Shown here: piece by piece, positions 20,748 through 30,202 of the stretch | Layout: every line of letters starts with the position of its first letter | Numbering within the stretch: position 1 is the stretch's first letter | Assembly (NCBI RefSeq): GCF_006974105.1 | Contig: NZ_CP036282.1 | Span: 434,001-498,000 of the forward strand | From: Rhodoferax aquaticus | GTDB taxonomy: Bacteria; Pseudomonadota; Gammaproteobacteria; Burkholderiales; Burkholderiaceae_C | DNA: 64,000 nucleotides | Direction: 5' to 3' | Position numbers and translations under genes: made by a program | The notes under the pieces: model-generated | Seen by the model: the letters and a program-made list of their open reading frames with translations, nothing else | What the model was told of the DNA's origin: nothing | Databases searched by the model: none

Positions 20748-21701
20748 TTAGACGGCGGCTCCGGCATTGGGATCATTGGGGTCTTCGTCTTTTTTGACAA
20801 CACCCTTAACCAGATCCTCGCGCCGAATGCCCAACCACATGGCAATGGCTGCGGCGACGAATACCGAAGAATAAATGCCAAACAGAATACCAATGGTTAA
20901 TGCAACTGCAAAGTAATGTAATGTTTCCCCACCAAATAGCAACATAGAGAGCACCATCAGCTGCGTGCTGCCGTGGGTGATGATGGTACGGCTGATGGTC
21001 GATGTGATCGCGTTATCGATGATTTCTTGCGTATTCATCTTGCGGTAGCGTCGAAAGTTCTCACGGATACGGTCAAAAATAACGACGGATTCGTTGACCG
21101 AATAGCCTAGAACGGCAAGCACCGCCGCCAAGACAGGTAGCGAAAACTCCCATTGGAAGAACGCAAAGAAGCCCAAAATAATGATCACATCGTGTAAGTT
21201 GGCAATGATGGCGGCGACCGCGAACTTCCATTCGAAACGAACGGCCAAGTACAGCATGATGCCGGCGACCACAAACGCGAGCGCCTTTAAGCCATCGGCT
21301 GCCAACTCATCGCCAACTTGGGGTCCAACAAATTCGGTACGACGCATGGTTGCAGAAGCGTTGTCCGCCTTTAACGCTTCCATGACGCGCTCACTCTGTT
21401 GCCCCGAGTTGCCGCCTTTTTGCACAGGCATGCGAATCAACACATCTTTCGCGTTGCCGAAGTTCTGAACTTGCACATCCTTGATGCCAAGGTTGGCGAT
21501 GCTTTTGCGCACCGCATTCAGGTCGGCTGGTTGGCTATAACTCACTTCCATTAACGTGCCACCCGTAAACTCAACGGACAAATGCAAGCCTTTGGAGAAC
21601 AAGAAGAACACCGCAGCCAGAAAGGTGACCAGTGAGATGACGTTAAACACCATTGCATTCCGCATGAACGGAATGTCGCGGTGGATTTTGAAAAATTCCA
21701 T
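20748..21701 (-). CDS. secF: Protein translocase subunit SecF
   Basis: Six-TM RND-type partner of SecD that uses the proton motive force to aid Sec-dependent export. The 317 residues begin MEFFKIHRDIPFMRNAM. The P1 domain starts at GLHLSVEFTGGTLMEV, and the membrane core shows GYSVNESVVIFDRIREN and ISRTIITHGST. The ATG at 21701 is preferred to an upstream in-frame start that would overlap secD. It follows secD by 11 bases in the yajC-secD-secF order. Confidence 0.97.
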   Translation of the reverse strand: MEFFKIHRDIPFMRNAMVFNVISLVTFLAAVFFLFSKGLHLSVEFTGGTLMEVSYSQPADLNAVRKSIANLGIKDVQVQNFGNAKDVLIRMPVQKGGNSGQQSERVMEALKADNASATMRRTEFVGPQVGDELAADGLKALAFVVAGIMLYLAVRFEWKFAVAAIIANLHDVIIILGFFAFFQWEFSLPVLAAVLAVLGYSVNESVVIFDRIRENFRRYRKMNTQEIIDNAITSTISRTIITHGSTQLMVLSMLLFGGETLHYFAVALTIGILFGIYSSVFVAAAIAMWLGIRREDLVKGVVKKDEDPNDPNAGAAV

Positions 21702-21712
21702 GTTGTTTCTCT

Positions 21713-23593
21713 TTATTTCGCCAGCGCAGGCGTTTCGCTGTCTGGGCGCCAAACAGTACCAATAGACACTGTCTTAAGTTTTTTGCGTCTACCGTACCAG
21801 AGGTTCACGACTCCGCGCGAGAAGAACACGCCGGAGAACATGCTGGTCAAAATACCCAAGCAATGCACCACCGCGAAGCCCCGCACAGGGCCTGAGCCAA
21901 AAGCGAGCAGCGCCAAACCTGCAATCAACGTGGTGACATTGGAGTCAATAATGGTGGCCCACGCGCGGTCGTAGCCCGCATGGATCGCCGCTTGCGGTGA
22001 AGCACCATTGCGCAGTTCCTCGCGAATGCGCTCGTTGATCAGCACGTTGGCGTCGATCGCCATCCCCAGTACCAAGGCCATTGCCGCCATGCCTGGCAAA
22101 GTTAGCGTCGCTTGCAACATGGACAACACCGCAACTAGCAAGAGCAAGTTAAATGCCAATGCAATGCTGGAAATAACACCAAACAGCATGTAGTACGCAC
22201 ACATAAAGATTGCCACTGCGACAAACCCCCACGTGACGCTGTTAAAGCCTTTGGCAATGTTTTCTGCGCCTAGTGATGGGCCAATCGTGCGTTCTTCAAT
22301 GATTTCCATCGGAGCGGCCAAAGAACCCGCGCGCAATAGCAACGAGGTGTCTGCCGCCTCGGTCGTGGTCATGCGGCCCGAGATCTGGACACGACCGCCA
22401 CCGATTTCAGAGCGAATGACAGGCGCTGTGACCACTTCGCCCTTGCCTTTTTCGAACAGCAAAATAGCCATGCGCTTGCCGATGCTTTCGCGCGTGACAT
22501 CGCGGAATATGCGTGAGCCTTTTGCATCGAGGCTGAGATGAACCGCAGCTTCTTGGGTTTGGTTGTCAAAACCCGGTTGGGCGTCGGTGAGGTTCTCACC
22601 GGTCAGTATGACCTGCTTCTTGACAATGACCGCCATTCCATTGCGATCCAAAAAGCGCTCAGAACCAAAAGGGACTGGCCCTGTACCCATTTCTGCTGCG
22701 TGGGCTTCTGCGCCTTCATCCACCATACGAATTTCAAGGGTGGCGGTGCGGCCCAAAATGTCTTTGGCCTTGGCAGTGTCTTGCACGCCGGGCAACTGGA
22801 CCACAATCCGGTCAAGCCCTTGTTGCTGAATCACGGGTTCGGCAACCCCCAACTCATTGATCCGGTTGTGCAGCGTAGTGATATTTTGTTTGAGCGCTTG
22901 TGACTGAACATCACGGGCTGCTGCGACCTTGATGGTCGCTGTCATCTTGGTTTCGGTCCCATCCACTGTCTCAGCGATAGCCAGAGTTGGGAACTGATCT
23001 TGGATCACGCGACGTGCTTGTTCAGCAGTTTGGGCATCGCGGAATTTAACTTCTATGGTCTGTGCATTGCGACTAATGCCGCCATGGCGAATGTTCTTCT
23101 CGCGAAACACCGTGCGCAAATCACCTGCCAAGGACTCGGCTTTCTTGGTTAATGCTGCTTGCATGTCCACTTGCAACATGAAGTGGACGCCACCGCGCAA
23201 ATCCAGACCTAAATACATGGGAGACGCATGCAAGGCAGTCAGCCAAGCGGGAGAGCGCGAAAGAAGGTTGAGCGCAATGATGTAGCTTGGTTCCGCCACG
23301 CTGGTGTTCAAAGCGTTTTGAATGGCATCTTTGGCTTTGAGCTGCGCATCCGTGTCCGCAAAACGGGCTTTGATCGAGCCCCCCTCTAGGGTAATGCCAT
23401 TTGCTACCAGGCCTTTGTCTTTAAGCGCGGCCTCCACTTTGGCCAAGGCGCTTGCGTCCAAAGGCATCGAGGCTTTGGCCGGAGAAACTTGCACCGCAGG
23501 TGACTCACCAAACACATTGGGTAGGGCATACAGCCCGCCCACCAGGATCGCAATCACAAGGATCACATACTTCCACGCCGGGTAACGATTCAT
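21713..23593 (-). CDS. secD: Protein translocase subunit SecD
   Basis: Inner membrane subunit of the SecDF-YajC complex, 626 residues. TM1 lies near residues 8-26, and a large periplasmic P1 region includes LGLDLRGGVHFMLQVD and NRINELGVAEPVIQQQG. The C-terminal five-TM core has GMAIDANVLINERIREE, with the conserved Asp used in proton transfer. Length and motif order are normal. Middle gene of yajC-secD-secF. Confidence 0.97.
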   Translation of the reverse strand: MNRYPAWKYVILVIAILVGGLYALPNVFGESPAVQVSPAKASMPLDASALAKVEAALKDKGLVANGITLEGGSIKARFADTDAQLKAKDAIQNALNTSVAEPSYIIALNLLSRSPAWLTALHASPMYLGLDLRGGVHFMLQVDMQAALTKKAESLAGDLRTVFREKNIRHGGISRNAQTIEVKFRDAQTAEQARRVIQDQFPTLAIAETVDGTETKMTATIKVAAARDVQSQALKQNITTLHNRINELGVAEPVIQQQGLDRIVVQLPGVQDTAKAKDILGRTATLEIRMVDEGAEAHAAEMGTGPVPFGSERFLDRNGMAVIVKKQVILTGENLTDAQPGFDNQTQEAAVHLSLDAKGSRIFRDVTRESIGKRMAILLFEKGKGEVVTAPVIRSEIGGGRVQISGRMTTTEAADTSLLLRAGSLAAPMEIIEERTIGPSLGAENIAKGFNSVTWGFVAVAIFMCAYYMLFGVISSIALAFNLLLLVAVLSMLQATLTLPGMAAMALVLGMAIDANVLINERIREELRNGASPQAAIHAGYDRAWATIIDSNVTTLIAGLALLAFGSGPVRGFAVVHCLGILTSMFSGVFFSRGVVNLWYGRRKKLKTVSIGTVWRPDSETPALAK

Positions 23594-23649
23594 GTTGGTG
23601 CTAACTAACTACGAAAACAAAGGGACAGAGGGAGGCGGCAAGCGCTAAG

Positions 23650-23982
23650 TTACTTGATGGAGCCTTTTGGCAACACTTGTACGACTGCTGCGCGTTGGAT
23701 TTGAACGTCTACGCCATTGGCTACTTCCAAGCTGACGTGGCTATCGCCCAATTTGCTGACCTTGCCCAGCAAACCTCCGGAAGTCACCACTTCGTCACCT
23801 TTGGCGAGTGCGTCGATCATGGCGCGGTGTTCTTTTTGCTTCTTCATTTGGGGGCGAATCATCACGAAGTACAAAACCACAAACATCAGCACCAAAGGCA
23901 ACATGCTCATCAAGGTGGATTGCATGTCTCCGCCAGCGGCAGCAGCGGGAGCGGTTTGGGCAAAAGCAGAAGATATAAACAC
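23650..23982 (-). CDS. yajC: Preprotein translocase subunit YajC
   Basis: Small single-TM protein associated with SecDF. The chosen start is GTG at 23982, giving MFISSAFAQTAPAAAAGGDM with GGAG 7 bases upstream; this is the usual N-terminus in related bacteria, while the longer frame starts with TTG. TM segment LPLVLMFVVLYFVMI is followed by RPQMKKQKEH and the conserved GDEVVTSGGLLGKV. It is first in the yajC-secD-secF operon, 56 bases before secD. Confidence 0.94.
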   Translation of the reverse strand: MFISSAFAQTAPAAAAGGDMQSTLMSMLPLVLMFVVLYFVMIRPQMKKQKEHRAMIDALAKGDEVVTSGGLLGKVSKLGDSHVSLEVANGVDVQIQRAAVVQVLPKGSIK

Positions 23983-24120
23983 AGGCGAACTCCACAAATG
24001 GGTCAAGACAATCAACGAGTGTGCCAGAGATAGACGCGGCAACGCGCGCCCATCTCTGGCGGATCCCAACGATTGTAAGCGTGCCGCCAAGGTCCCCCGA
24101 CGGAGCTCCTTGGCTAACCC

Positions 24121-27100
24121 CTAGGTGTTACGGGCCGAAAAGCCCTGAAAACGAGCAACGGTCTCGGCCCAGCGCTGGCGGGTGGCTGCCAAGTGGCGGG
24201 CTTTCACGTGGCCGTAGCCGCGGATTTGCTCGGGTAGACGCGCGAAGTCAATGGCTATTTCCAGGTTTTTGCCGTTCAACATCGGCAACATGGCATCTAG
24301 CGCTGATTGGTATTCGTGGATCAGCGCACGCTCTTCTTGGCGCTCTTGGGCGTAGCCAAAAACGTCCAGTGGCCCACCGCGGAGCACCTTCAGCGGCGCC
24401 AAACAGCGGAAAGCCCATTGCACCCAAGCGCCGAACTTGCGTTTTTGCAACTCACCTTTGTCGTTGCGGCTCGCCAGCAGGGGCGGTGCTAGGTGGTAAT
24501 TCAGCGAAAAATCGCCTTCAAACATCCCCGCAATCTTTTGCTTGAATGCGGTATCGGTGTGCAGGCGGGCGACTTCGTATTCATCCTTGTATGCCATGAC
24601 CTTGAATAAATAGCGCGCTACGGTGCGGGTCAAGCGCAGCTTGGACCCTTCGGCCAAAGCGGCTTCAGTCTGCTGAACCTTTTGCACAAATGCGCGGTAT
24701 TGCTCAGCATAGGCCGCATTTTGGTAGTCGGTCAGGAAGGCCACGCGTTGCGCGACCATGTCTTCCAACGGCTGCTGATCGCCTTTGCTAAAGGTGACTA
24801 CTTGGGTGGGCATGAGCTCGCGTTGCACTGCTTTCCAATCGTGGGCGGCGCGGCGGCCCCATTCAAAGGCCACTTTGTTTTGGGCGACCGCTACGGCGTT
24901 GAGCTCAATGGCGCGCATCAGCGACGCTTGCCCCAACGGAATCCAGCCTTTTTGCCATGCGTAGCCCAGCATCACGGGGTTGGTGAAAATGCTGTCGCCC
25001 ATGAAGTGGGTGGCAATGGCGTCAGCGTCAAAGAGGCCCATGCCGTCTTCACCTACCGCGCTCGCAATCGCTTGAATGCACTCCGCACCCGGGTTGGTCC
25101 AATTGGCGTCACGCACAAAGGCCGCCGTGGGGGCGCTGTTGGAGTTCAACGCCACGTGGGTGCGCCCGGGGCGCATGCGTAACAGCGTTTCTTTGCCTGC
25201 AACCACGATGGGGTCGCAGCCAATCACTAAGTCAGCAGAGGCCATGCTCACGCGGGTGGTGCGGATATCGTCTTGCGAACTGCCAATGAGCACATGGCTC
25301 CAGGTCGCACCGCCTTTTTGGGCCAGACCGCCAGCGTCTTGCGTGACGATGCCTTTGCCTTCCAAATGCGCCGCTACACCCAAGAGCTGGCCAATGGTGA
25401 TCACGCCCGTGCCGCCTACACCGGCCACGATGATGCCCCACACGCCGCCGGGCGCGTCTTGGGTGCTGGCTATGGTGGGCTCTGGCAAGTTTGCCCAAGT
25501 CGATGCGGATGCACCGCCGGCAACGGTTTTGGCAGCCGCGGCAGTTTTGCGCAGCTTGCCGCCCTCTACAGTGACAAAACTAGGACAAAAGCCTTTGACG
25601 CACGACACGTCCATATTGCAGGTGCTTTGGTTGATCTGGCGTTTGCGGCCAAACTCAGTCTCCAGCGGCTCCACGCTCATGCAGTTGCTTTGCACACCGC
25701 AGTCGCCACAGCCTTCGCACACCAACTCGTTAATGACTACGCGTGTAGTGGGCGCCGCCATGGAGCCGCGTTTGCGGCGGCGGCGCTTCTCTGTGGCACA
25801 AGTTTGGTCGTAAATGATGATGGAGGTACCTACGATGGCACGGAACTCGCGCTGCACGCGGTCCAATGCATCACGGTGCTCAATGGCAATGCCTTCTGGC
25901 AAGCCCGCCACGCCTGCGTACTTCTCTGGGTTGTCAGTGACGATGGTGATCTTGGCAGTGCCTTCGGCGCGCATGGACTGCGCGATTTGCAGCACGGTGT
26001 GGCCTTCGACGCGCTCGCCCACTTGCTGCCCGCCGGTCATCGCCACGGCGTCGTTGTACAAAATTTTGTAGGTGATGTTCACGCCTGCGGCAATGCTTTG
26101 GCGCACGGCCAGCAAGCCGCTATGGAAGTACGTGCCATCGCCTAGATTGGCAAACATGTGGCTGTCGTGGCTAAACGGCTGCTGCCCCACCCATGGCACA
26201 CCTTCGCCGCCCATCTGGGTAAATCCGTTGGTGGAGCGGTCCATCCAGGTGGCCATGTAGTGGCAGCCAATGCCACCCAAGGCACGCGAGCCTTCTGGCA
26301 CACGTGTGGAGGTGTTGTGCGGGCAGCCGGAGCAGAACCAAGGTAAGCGTTCCGACTTCTCGGCAGCCAGCTCAATCACATGCATGGCCTTTTCTTTGGC
26401 TTCCAAGATGGCCAGCTGGGTGTCGATGCGAGCGGTAGTGTCAGCATCAATGCCCAGTTTTTTCAAGCGCATGGCAATGGCGCGGGCAATGATGGCGGGC
26501 GACAAATCTGCATTGGCGCGCAGCAGGGTATTGGCCGTCGGGTTGGGCATAGACCACTCGCCACCGCTACCGTAGATGTCGTTGGCGTCGACTTCATTGA
26601 ACTTGCCCAGTACCGTAGGGCGCACATCGTTGCGCCAGTTGTACAACTCTTCTTTGAGCTGGTACTCGATGACTTGGCGCTTTTCTTCCACCACCAAAAT
26701 CTCTTGCAAGCCTGTGGCAAATTCACGTGTGAGTTGCGCCTCCAGTGGCCAGACCACGCCTACCTTGTGCAGGCGAATGCCCAAACGTTGGCAGCTGGCG
26801 TCGTCCAAGCCTAGGTCCAGCAGGGCTTGGCGGGTGTCGTTGAAGGCTTTGCCGCTGGCAATCAGGCCAAAGCGGTCGTTCTTGCCTTCGATGACGTTGT
26901 AGTTCAGGCGGTTGGCGCGGATGTAGGCCAAGGCGGCGTACCACTTGTAGTCCATCAAGCGGGCTTCTTGGTCTAGGGGTGGGTCTGGCCAGCGAATGTG
27001 CAGGCCGCCTTGGGGGATGACAAAGTCTTCGGGGATGATGATCTTGACGCGGTCGGGGTCAATCATCACGGTGGCACTGGACTCCACAATTTCTTGGATG

Positions 27101-27738
27101 GTTTTCATGCCCGCCCACACGCCGGAGAAGCGGCTCATGGCGAAGGCGTGAATCCCTAAGTCCAAGATTTCTTGCACATTGGCCGGGAAGAATACAGGCG
27201 TGCCGCAGGCTTTGAAGATGTGGTCGCTTTGGTGCGCGGCGGTCGAGCTTTTGGAAATGTGATCGTCCCCCGCAACGGCAATCACGCCGCCCCATTCGGT
27301 GGTGCCCGCCATATTGGCATGCTTGAACACATCGGAGCAGCGGTCAACGCCGGGGCCCTTGCCGTACCAAATGCCAAACACACCGTCGTATTTGTTGGTG
27401 CCTGCGGGGGCGTAGCCCAGTTGTTGGGTGCCCCACAAAGCGGTGGCTGCCAGCTCTTCGTTCACGCCCGGTTGAAACACCACATGGTGGGCCTTGAGGT
27501 ACTTCTCGGCACGCACCATGGCTTGGTCATAGCCGCCCAGTGGAGAGCCACGGTAGCCACTCACAAAGCCTGCAGTGTTTTTGCCAATGCGTTGATCTCG
27601 CACGCGCTGCAGCATGGGCAGCTTGACCAAGGCTTGCACGCCGCTCATAAATGCGTGGCCGTAGTCCAGGGCGTATTTGTCTTCGAGGCTCACCGTTTCT
27701 AGTGCGGTGCGGATGTGCTCGGGCAGCGGTGCGTTCAT
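24121..27738 (-). CDS. Fused indolepyruvate:ferredoxin oxidoreductase family protein
   Basis: Thiamine-diphosphate and Fe-S enzyme of 1205 residues that oxidatively decarboxylates aryl- or branched 2-oxo acids to acyl-CoA. It fuses the alpha (IorA) and beta/gamma (IorB) parts. The N-terminal transketolase-like region has GFVSGYRGSPLGGYD. The TPP region has CSGCPHNTSTRVPEG and GGIGCHYMATWMDR. A ferredoxin-type cluster shows CEGCGDCGVQSNC and CNMDVSCVKGFCPSF. The 2-oxoacid gamma domain begins near GVGGTGVITIGQLL. GGAG lies 8 bases before the ATG. It is divergent from an Lrp-type gene that may control it. Substrate not determined; aromatic amino acid breakdown is likely. Confidence 0.94.
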   Translation of the reverse strand: MNAPLPEHIRTALETVSLEDKYALDYGHAFMSGVQALVKLPMLQRVRDQRIGKNTAGFVSGYRGSPLGGYDQAMVRAEKYLKAHHVVFQPGVNEELAATALWGTQQLGYAPAGTNKYDGVFGIWYGKGPGVDRCSDVFKHANMAGTTEWGGVIAVAGDDHISKSSTAAHQSDHIFKACGTPVFFPANVQEILDLGIHAFAMSRFSGVWAGMKTIQEIVESSATVMIDPDRVKIIIPEDFVIPQGGLHIRWPDPPLDQEARLMDYKWYAALAYIRANRLNYNVIEGKNDRFGLIASGKAFNDTRQALLDLGLDDASCQRLGIRLHKVGVVWPLEAQLTREFATGLQEILVVEEKRQVIEYQLKEELYNWRNDVRPTVLGKFNEVDANDIYGSGGEWSMPNPTANTLLRANADLSPAIIARAIAMRLKKLGIDADTTARIDTQLAILEAKEKAMHVIELAAEKSERLPWFCSGCPHNTSTRVPEGSRALGGIGCHYMATWMDRSTNGFTQMGGEGVPWVGQQPFSHDSHMFANLGDGTYFHSGLLAVRQSIAAGVNITYKILYNDAVAMTGGQQVGERVEGHTVLQIAQSMRAEGTAKITIVTDNPEKYAGVAGLPEGIAIEHRDALDRVQREFRAIVGTSIIIYDQTCATEKRRRRKRGSMAAPTTRVVINELVCEGCGDCGVQSNCMSVEPLETEFGRKRQINQSTCNMDVSCVKGFCPSFVTVEGGKLRKTAAAAKTVAGGASASTWANLPEPTIASTQDAPGGVWGIIVAGVGGTGVITIGQLLGVAAHLEGKGIVTQDAGGLAQKGGATWSHVLIGSSQDDIRTTRVSMASADLVIGCDPIVVAGKETLLRMRPGRTHVALNSNSAPTAAFVRDANWTNPGAECIQAIASAVGEDGMGLFDADAIATHFMGDSIFTNPVMLGYAWQKGWIPLGQASLMRAIELNAVAVAQNKVAFEWGRRAAHDWKAVQRELMPTQVVTFSKGDQQPLEDMVAQRVAFLTDYQNAAYAEQYRAFVQKVQQTEAALAEGSKLRLTRTVARYLFKVMAYKDEYEVARLHTDTAFKQKIAGMFEGDFSLNYHLAPPLLASRNDKGELQKRKFGAWVQWAFRCLAPLKVLRGGPLDVFGYAQERQEERALIHEYQSALDAMLPMLNGKNLEIAIDFARLPEQIRGYGHVKARHLAATRQRWAETVARFQGFSARNT

Positions 27739-27902
27739 TCTTGTGTCTCCAAATGGGCTGGCGTGGGGTGGCCAAAAGACGCCTTGTGGGCGTTGAAAAA
27801 GAGCGCTGCACCCGGGTGGGGCGCAGCCTCTAAAGGGTGGATAAGTGTATGCGTCGCAAACAGATATGTCTTTGCTTTCTTTGCCCTAAACTAGGCATCT
27901 GC

Positions 27903-27917
27903 AGCAAGATCCTTGCT
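27903..27917. promoter_or_regulatory. Inverted repeat upstream of lrp-type gene
   Basis: AGCAAG-ATC-CTTGCT is a perfect 6+3+6 palindrome ending 17 bases before the regulator ATG, in the 196-base gap shared with the divergent oxidoreductase gene. Lrp/AsnC sites are typically about 15-bp imperfect palindromes, so this fits an autoregulatory or shared operator. Binding is inferred. Confidence 0.4.
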
Positions 27918-27934
27918 AAGAAAAGAATAAATTC

Positions 27935-28474
27935 ATGGAAACTCTTGATAAATTTGACCTGGCTATTTTGGAGGCCTTGCAGGCCGATGGCCGCATCAGC
28001 AATGCCGAACTGTCTTTGCGCGTGGGCCTGAGTGCCGCGCCCTGCTGGCGGCGGGTCAAGGCCTTGGAGGATGCTGGCTTCATCACAGGCTACCGCGCCG
28101 AGATCGACCGCCACAAAATTGGCTTGGGCGTGCTGGCTTTTGTACGACTGGACGCCGACCGCAACGCCGGAGATGTGCTGCGTGCTTTGGAAGAAGCCAT
28201 ACGCGCCCTGCCTGAGGTAGTGAGCTGCCACTACATCAGCGGCACCGGCACGTTTGAGCTGCAGGTGGTGAGCCGCGACCTCAACAGCTTTAGCCAATTT
28301 GCGCGCGATGTGTTGATCAACCTGCCCAGCGTCAAAGACTTGCACACCAGCTTTTCGCTGGGCGAGGTCAAGGCCAATAGCGCTTTGCCCTTGGGGCACT
28401 TAGGCGCCAAAGAGCCCGCAGTGTCCACGGGATCTAATGCCACTGCAAGGAAGCCGCTGCGGGGTGCGCGATGA
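27935..28474 (+). CDS. Lrp/AsnC family transcriptional regulator
   Basis: DNA-binding regulator of 179 residues. The N-terminal winged helix-turn-helix runs LDKFDLAILEALQADGRISN, then AELSLRVGLSAAPCWRRVKALE. The C-terminal RAM ligand-binding domain has VLAFVRLDAD and VVSCHYISGTGTFELQV. It is about 20-25 residues longer than usual, with a low-complexity tail. It is divergent from the indolepyruvate oxidoreductase gene, and regulation of that gene by an amino acid signal is the likely job. Its stop overlaps the next gene by 4 bases. Confidence 0.93.
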   Translation: METLDKFDLAILEALQADGRISNAELSLRVGLSAAPCWRRVKALEDAGFITGYRAEIDRHKIGLGVLAFVRLDADRNAGDVLRALEEAIRALPEVVSCHYISGTGTFELQVVSRDLNSFSQFARDVLINLPSVKDLHTSFSLGEVKANSALPLGHLGAKEPAVSTGSNATARKPLRGAR

Positions 28475-29181
28475 AGGGCGCCCTCCGCAGGGCATTGCAC
28501 CAGGTTTGCGGCAGTGTGGCGTTGACCTTGGGGCTCAATATGGCATTTGCGCCCGTTATATATGCGCAAGTAGCTATAAATTCAGTAGCAAACGGGACTT
28601 CGGGCTTGCCACTCAAGAACTTGCTGGTGGAAGTGCGCCAAGTGCAGTCCAGCCAAGGGCAGGGCACTGACGTGCGGGGAGGGCTTGCCGTGGGTGTGGG
28701 CAGCAATGGCTCCGTGGACATGCAAGGGCGGATAGGCGCCCAAAGCAGCCAAAGCCAGCAGTCTGCCCGCGTGCTGCAGCAGGCTTTGGTGCTCAACGGG
28801 CGCAGCGCCAACATCAACTTAGGCAGGTCGCTACCGCTGCGGTTGCTTCAAACCGTCAAATTGCAAGGTGTGTGGCGCACGGTAGAGAGTGCGGTGTTCT
28901 TGGATGCTAATACAGGCTTTGCAGCGAGTCCGCGCTGGGATGGGGGCGACGGTGTGGAGTTGGTGCTCAGCGCCCAGCAAACTGCTACGCAAGTTTCGGG
29001 ATCTCAGGTAGTGAATGGGACGTCTAGCGCCAGCAGCACAGTGCTGCTGCCCTTAGGCGAGTGGTTTACCGTTGCGCACTCCGAGCAGCAAATAAACGCC
29101 AACACCCAGGGTCTGACGGGCTTATCCAACCAAGCCGGCGCGGTGGACACCGACTTGCAAGTCCGTATCACTGTGCGTTAG
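28471..29181 (+). CDS. Uncharacterised exported protein coupled to the Lrp-type gene
   Basis: A 236-residue protein with a signal peptide (hydrophobic stretch GSVALTLGLNMAFAPVIYAQ, cleavage likely after YAQ). The mature part is Ser/Gln/Gly-rich and beta-like, with ALVLNGRSANINLGRSLPL and DGGDGVELVLSAQQ. It recalls short secretin-type domains, but I cannot assign it. The ATG lies in an ATGA overlap with the regulator. A dispersed repeat copy is read in frame just after the signal peptide (AQVAINSVANG). Convergent with cheV. Function unknown. Confidence 0.7.
   Translation: MKGALRRALHQVCGSVALTLGLNMAFAPVIYAQVAINSVANGTSGLPLKNLLVEVRQVQSSQGQGTDVRGGLAVGVGSNGSVDMQGRIGAQSSQSQQSARVLQQALVLNGRSANINLGRSLPLRLLQTVKLQGVWRTVESAVFLDANTGFAASPRWDGGDGVELVLSAQQTATQVSGSQVVNGTSSASSTVLLPLGEWFTVAHSEQQINANTQGLTGLSNQAGAVDTDLQVRITVR
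28559..28593 (+). repeat. Dispersed repeat copy inside an exported-protein gene
   Basis: TATATGCGCAAGTA followed by the core GCTATAAATTC and AGTAGCAAAC. This is the best-formed copy in the window. It encodes the signal-peptide cleavage region of the 28471 gene in frame. Confidence 0.65.
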
Positions 29182-29183
29182 GT

Positions 29184-30143
29184 TTATTTGATTTTTGCTA
29201 GCACTTCGCGAATGGTGGAGGCCAGCTCTTCGGCCTCAAACTTGGCAATGTAGGCGTCCGCTCCCACGCTCTTGACGTGGCCCTCGTTGGTGGCCCCCGT
29301 CAGGGAGGAATGGATGATGACGGGTAGGCTCTTGAATCGCACGTCTTGCTTGATATTGCGGGTGAGGGTAAAGCCGTCCATCACAGGCATTTCTAAGTCT
29401 GTCAGCACCAAGGCCACGCGGTCCTTGATCGTTTTGCCTTGATCTGCGACCTGCTTGGCCAAAGTTTGCAAGTGGTCCCATGCTTCTTGACCTGTTTTGT
29501 GCATGACATAGGGAATACCCATGGCTTTGAGGCCCTGCTCGATCATCATGCGGGCCACCGCAGAGTCGTCCGCAGCGAGCACAACGGTGCCATCTGGAAT
29601 GGTCAGCTTGGGTATGACCGCGCCTTCTTGGATGGTCATGTGCTGCTCAGGGAACACATCGCGCAAGATTTGTTCTACATCCAGGACTTGGGCCAAGCGG
29701 GTGTTCTCTGCGGCTCCGTCTAGGCGGGCAATACTCGTGACAAGGCCACCGCCATTGCCTTCGGCTGACAGCACATGTTTCCAAGCCAATCGCACGATTT
29801 CGTTCACTTCTTCGACTGCAAAGGCTTGTGTCGTGCGGGCAAACTCGGTGACTAGCAAGATACCCAAACCCTTGGTGGGGTTGCACCCCGTGATGGCGGC
29901 GAGGTTGATCACGGGAATCATTTGCCCACGTACATTGGCGATGCCCATGACGGAGGGGGGCGCGTTCACCATCACGGTGATTTCTGGCATGACCAAAATT
30001 TCACGCACTTTGAAAACGTTGATACCAAACAACTCACGCCGGTTGGCGGCACCTGCCTCACCCAATCGAAACAGCAAGAGCTCAAACATGCTGTTGCCAG
30101 CTAGGTTGGTGCGCTCGTCAATTTCCCGCAATTCTTTGCTCAT
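29184..30143 (-). CDS. cheV: Chemotaxis protein CheV (CheW-REC)
   Basis: Complete CheV of 319 residues beginning MSKELREIDERTNLAGNSMF. The CheW-like domain (about 15-165) contains ELFGINVFKVREI and GIANVRGQMIPVINL. The receiver domain has the acidic pair in LAADDS, the phosphoacceptor Asp in LVLTDLEMPVMDG, and a late Lys in AYIAKFEAEE. It closely parallels the truncated cheV at 1-712, so the genome carries at least two paralogues. It stands apart from the main cluster, beside mltA. The ATG at 30143 fits the paralogue; the longer open frame is ignored. Confidence 0.96.
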   Translation of the reverse strand: MSKELREIDERTNLAGNSMFELLLFRLGEAGAANRRELFGINVFKVREILVMPEITVMVNAPPSVMGIANVRGQMIPVINLAAITGCNPTKGLGILLVTEFARTTQAFAVEEVNEIVRLAWKHVLSAEGNGGGLVTSIARLDGAAENTRLAQVLDVEQILRDVFPEQHMTIQEGAVIPKLTIPDGTVVLAADDSAVARMMIEQGLKAMGIPYVMHKTGQEAWDHLQTLAKQVADQGKTIKDRVALVLTDLEMPVMDGFTLTRNIKQDVRFKSLPVIIHSSLTGATNEGHVKSVGADAYIAKFEAEELASTIREVLAKIK

Positions 30144-30202
30144 GGATCGGTCCTCGGTTAAAGGCGTGAAAATTTGGTGGTCACATAGTAACGTGATCTT
30201 GC

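Noticed and set aside
23982..24090. Upstream extension of yajC to a TTG at 24090
   Set aside because: The GTG at 23982 has a good GGAG and gives the usual YajC N-terminus; the extension is Arg/Leu-rich and unlike the family.
28471..29181. Secretin gene assignment for the exported protein
   Set aside because: The beta-like pattern is suggestive but no N-domain or secretin signature can be pointed to, so it is left uncharacterised.
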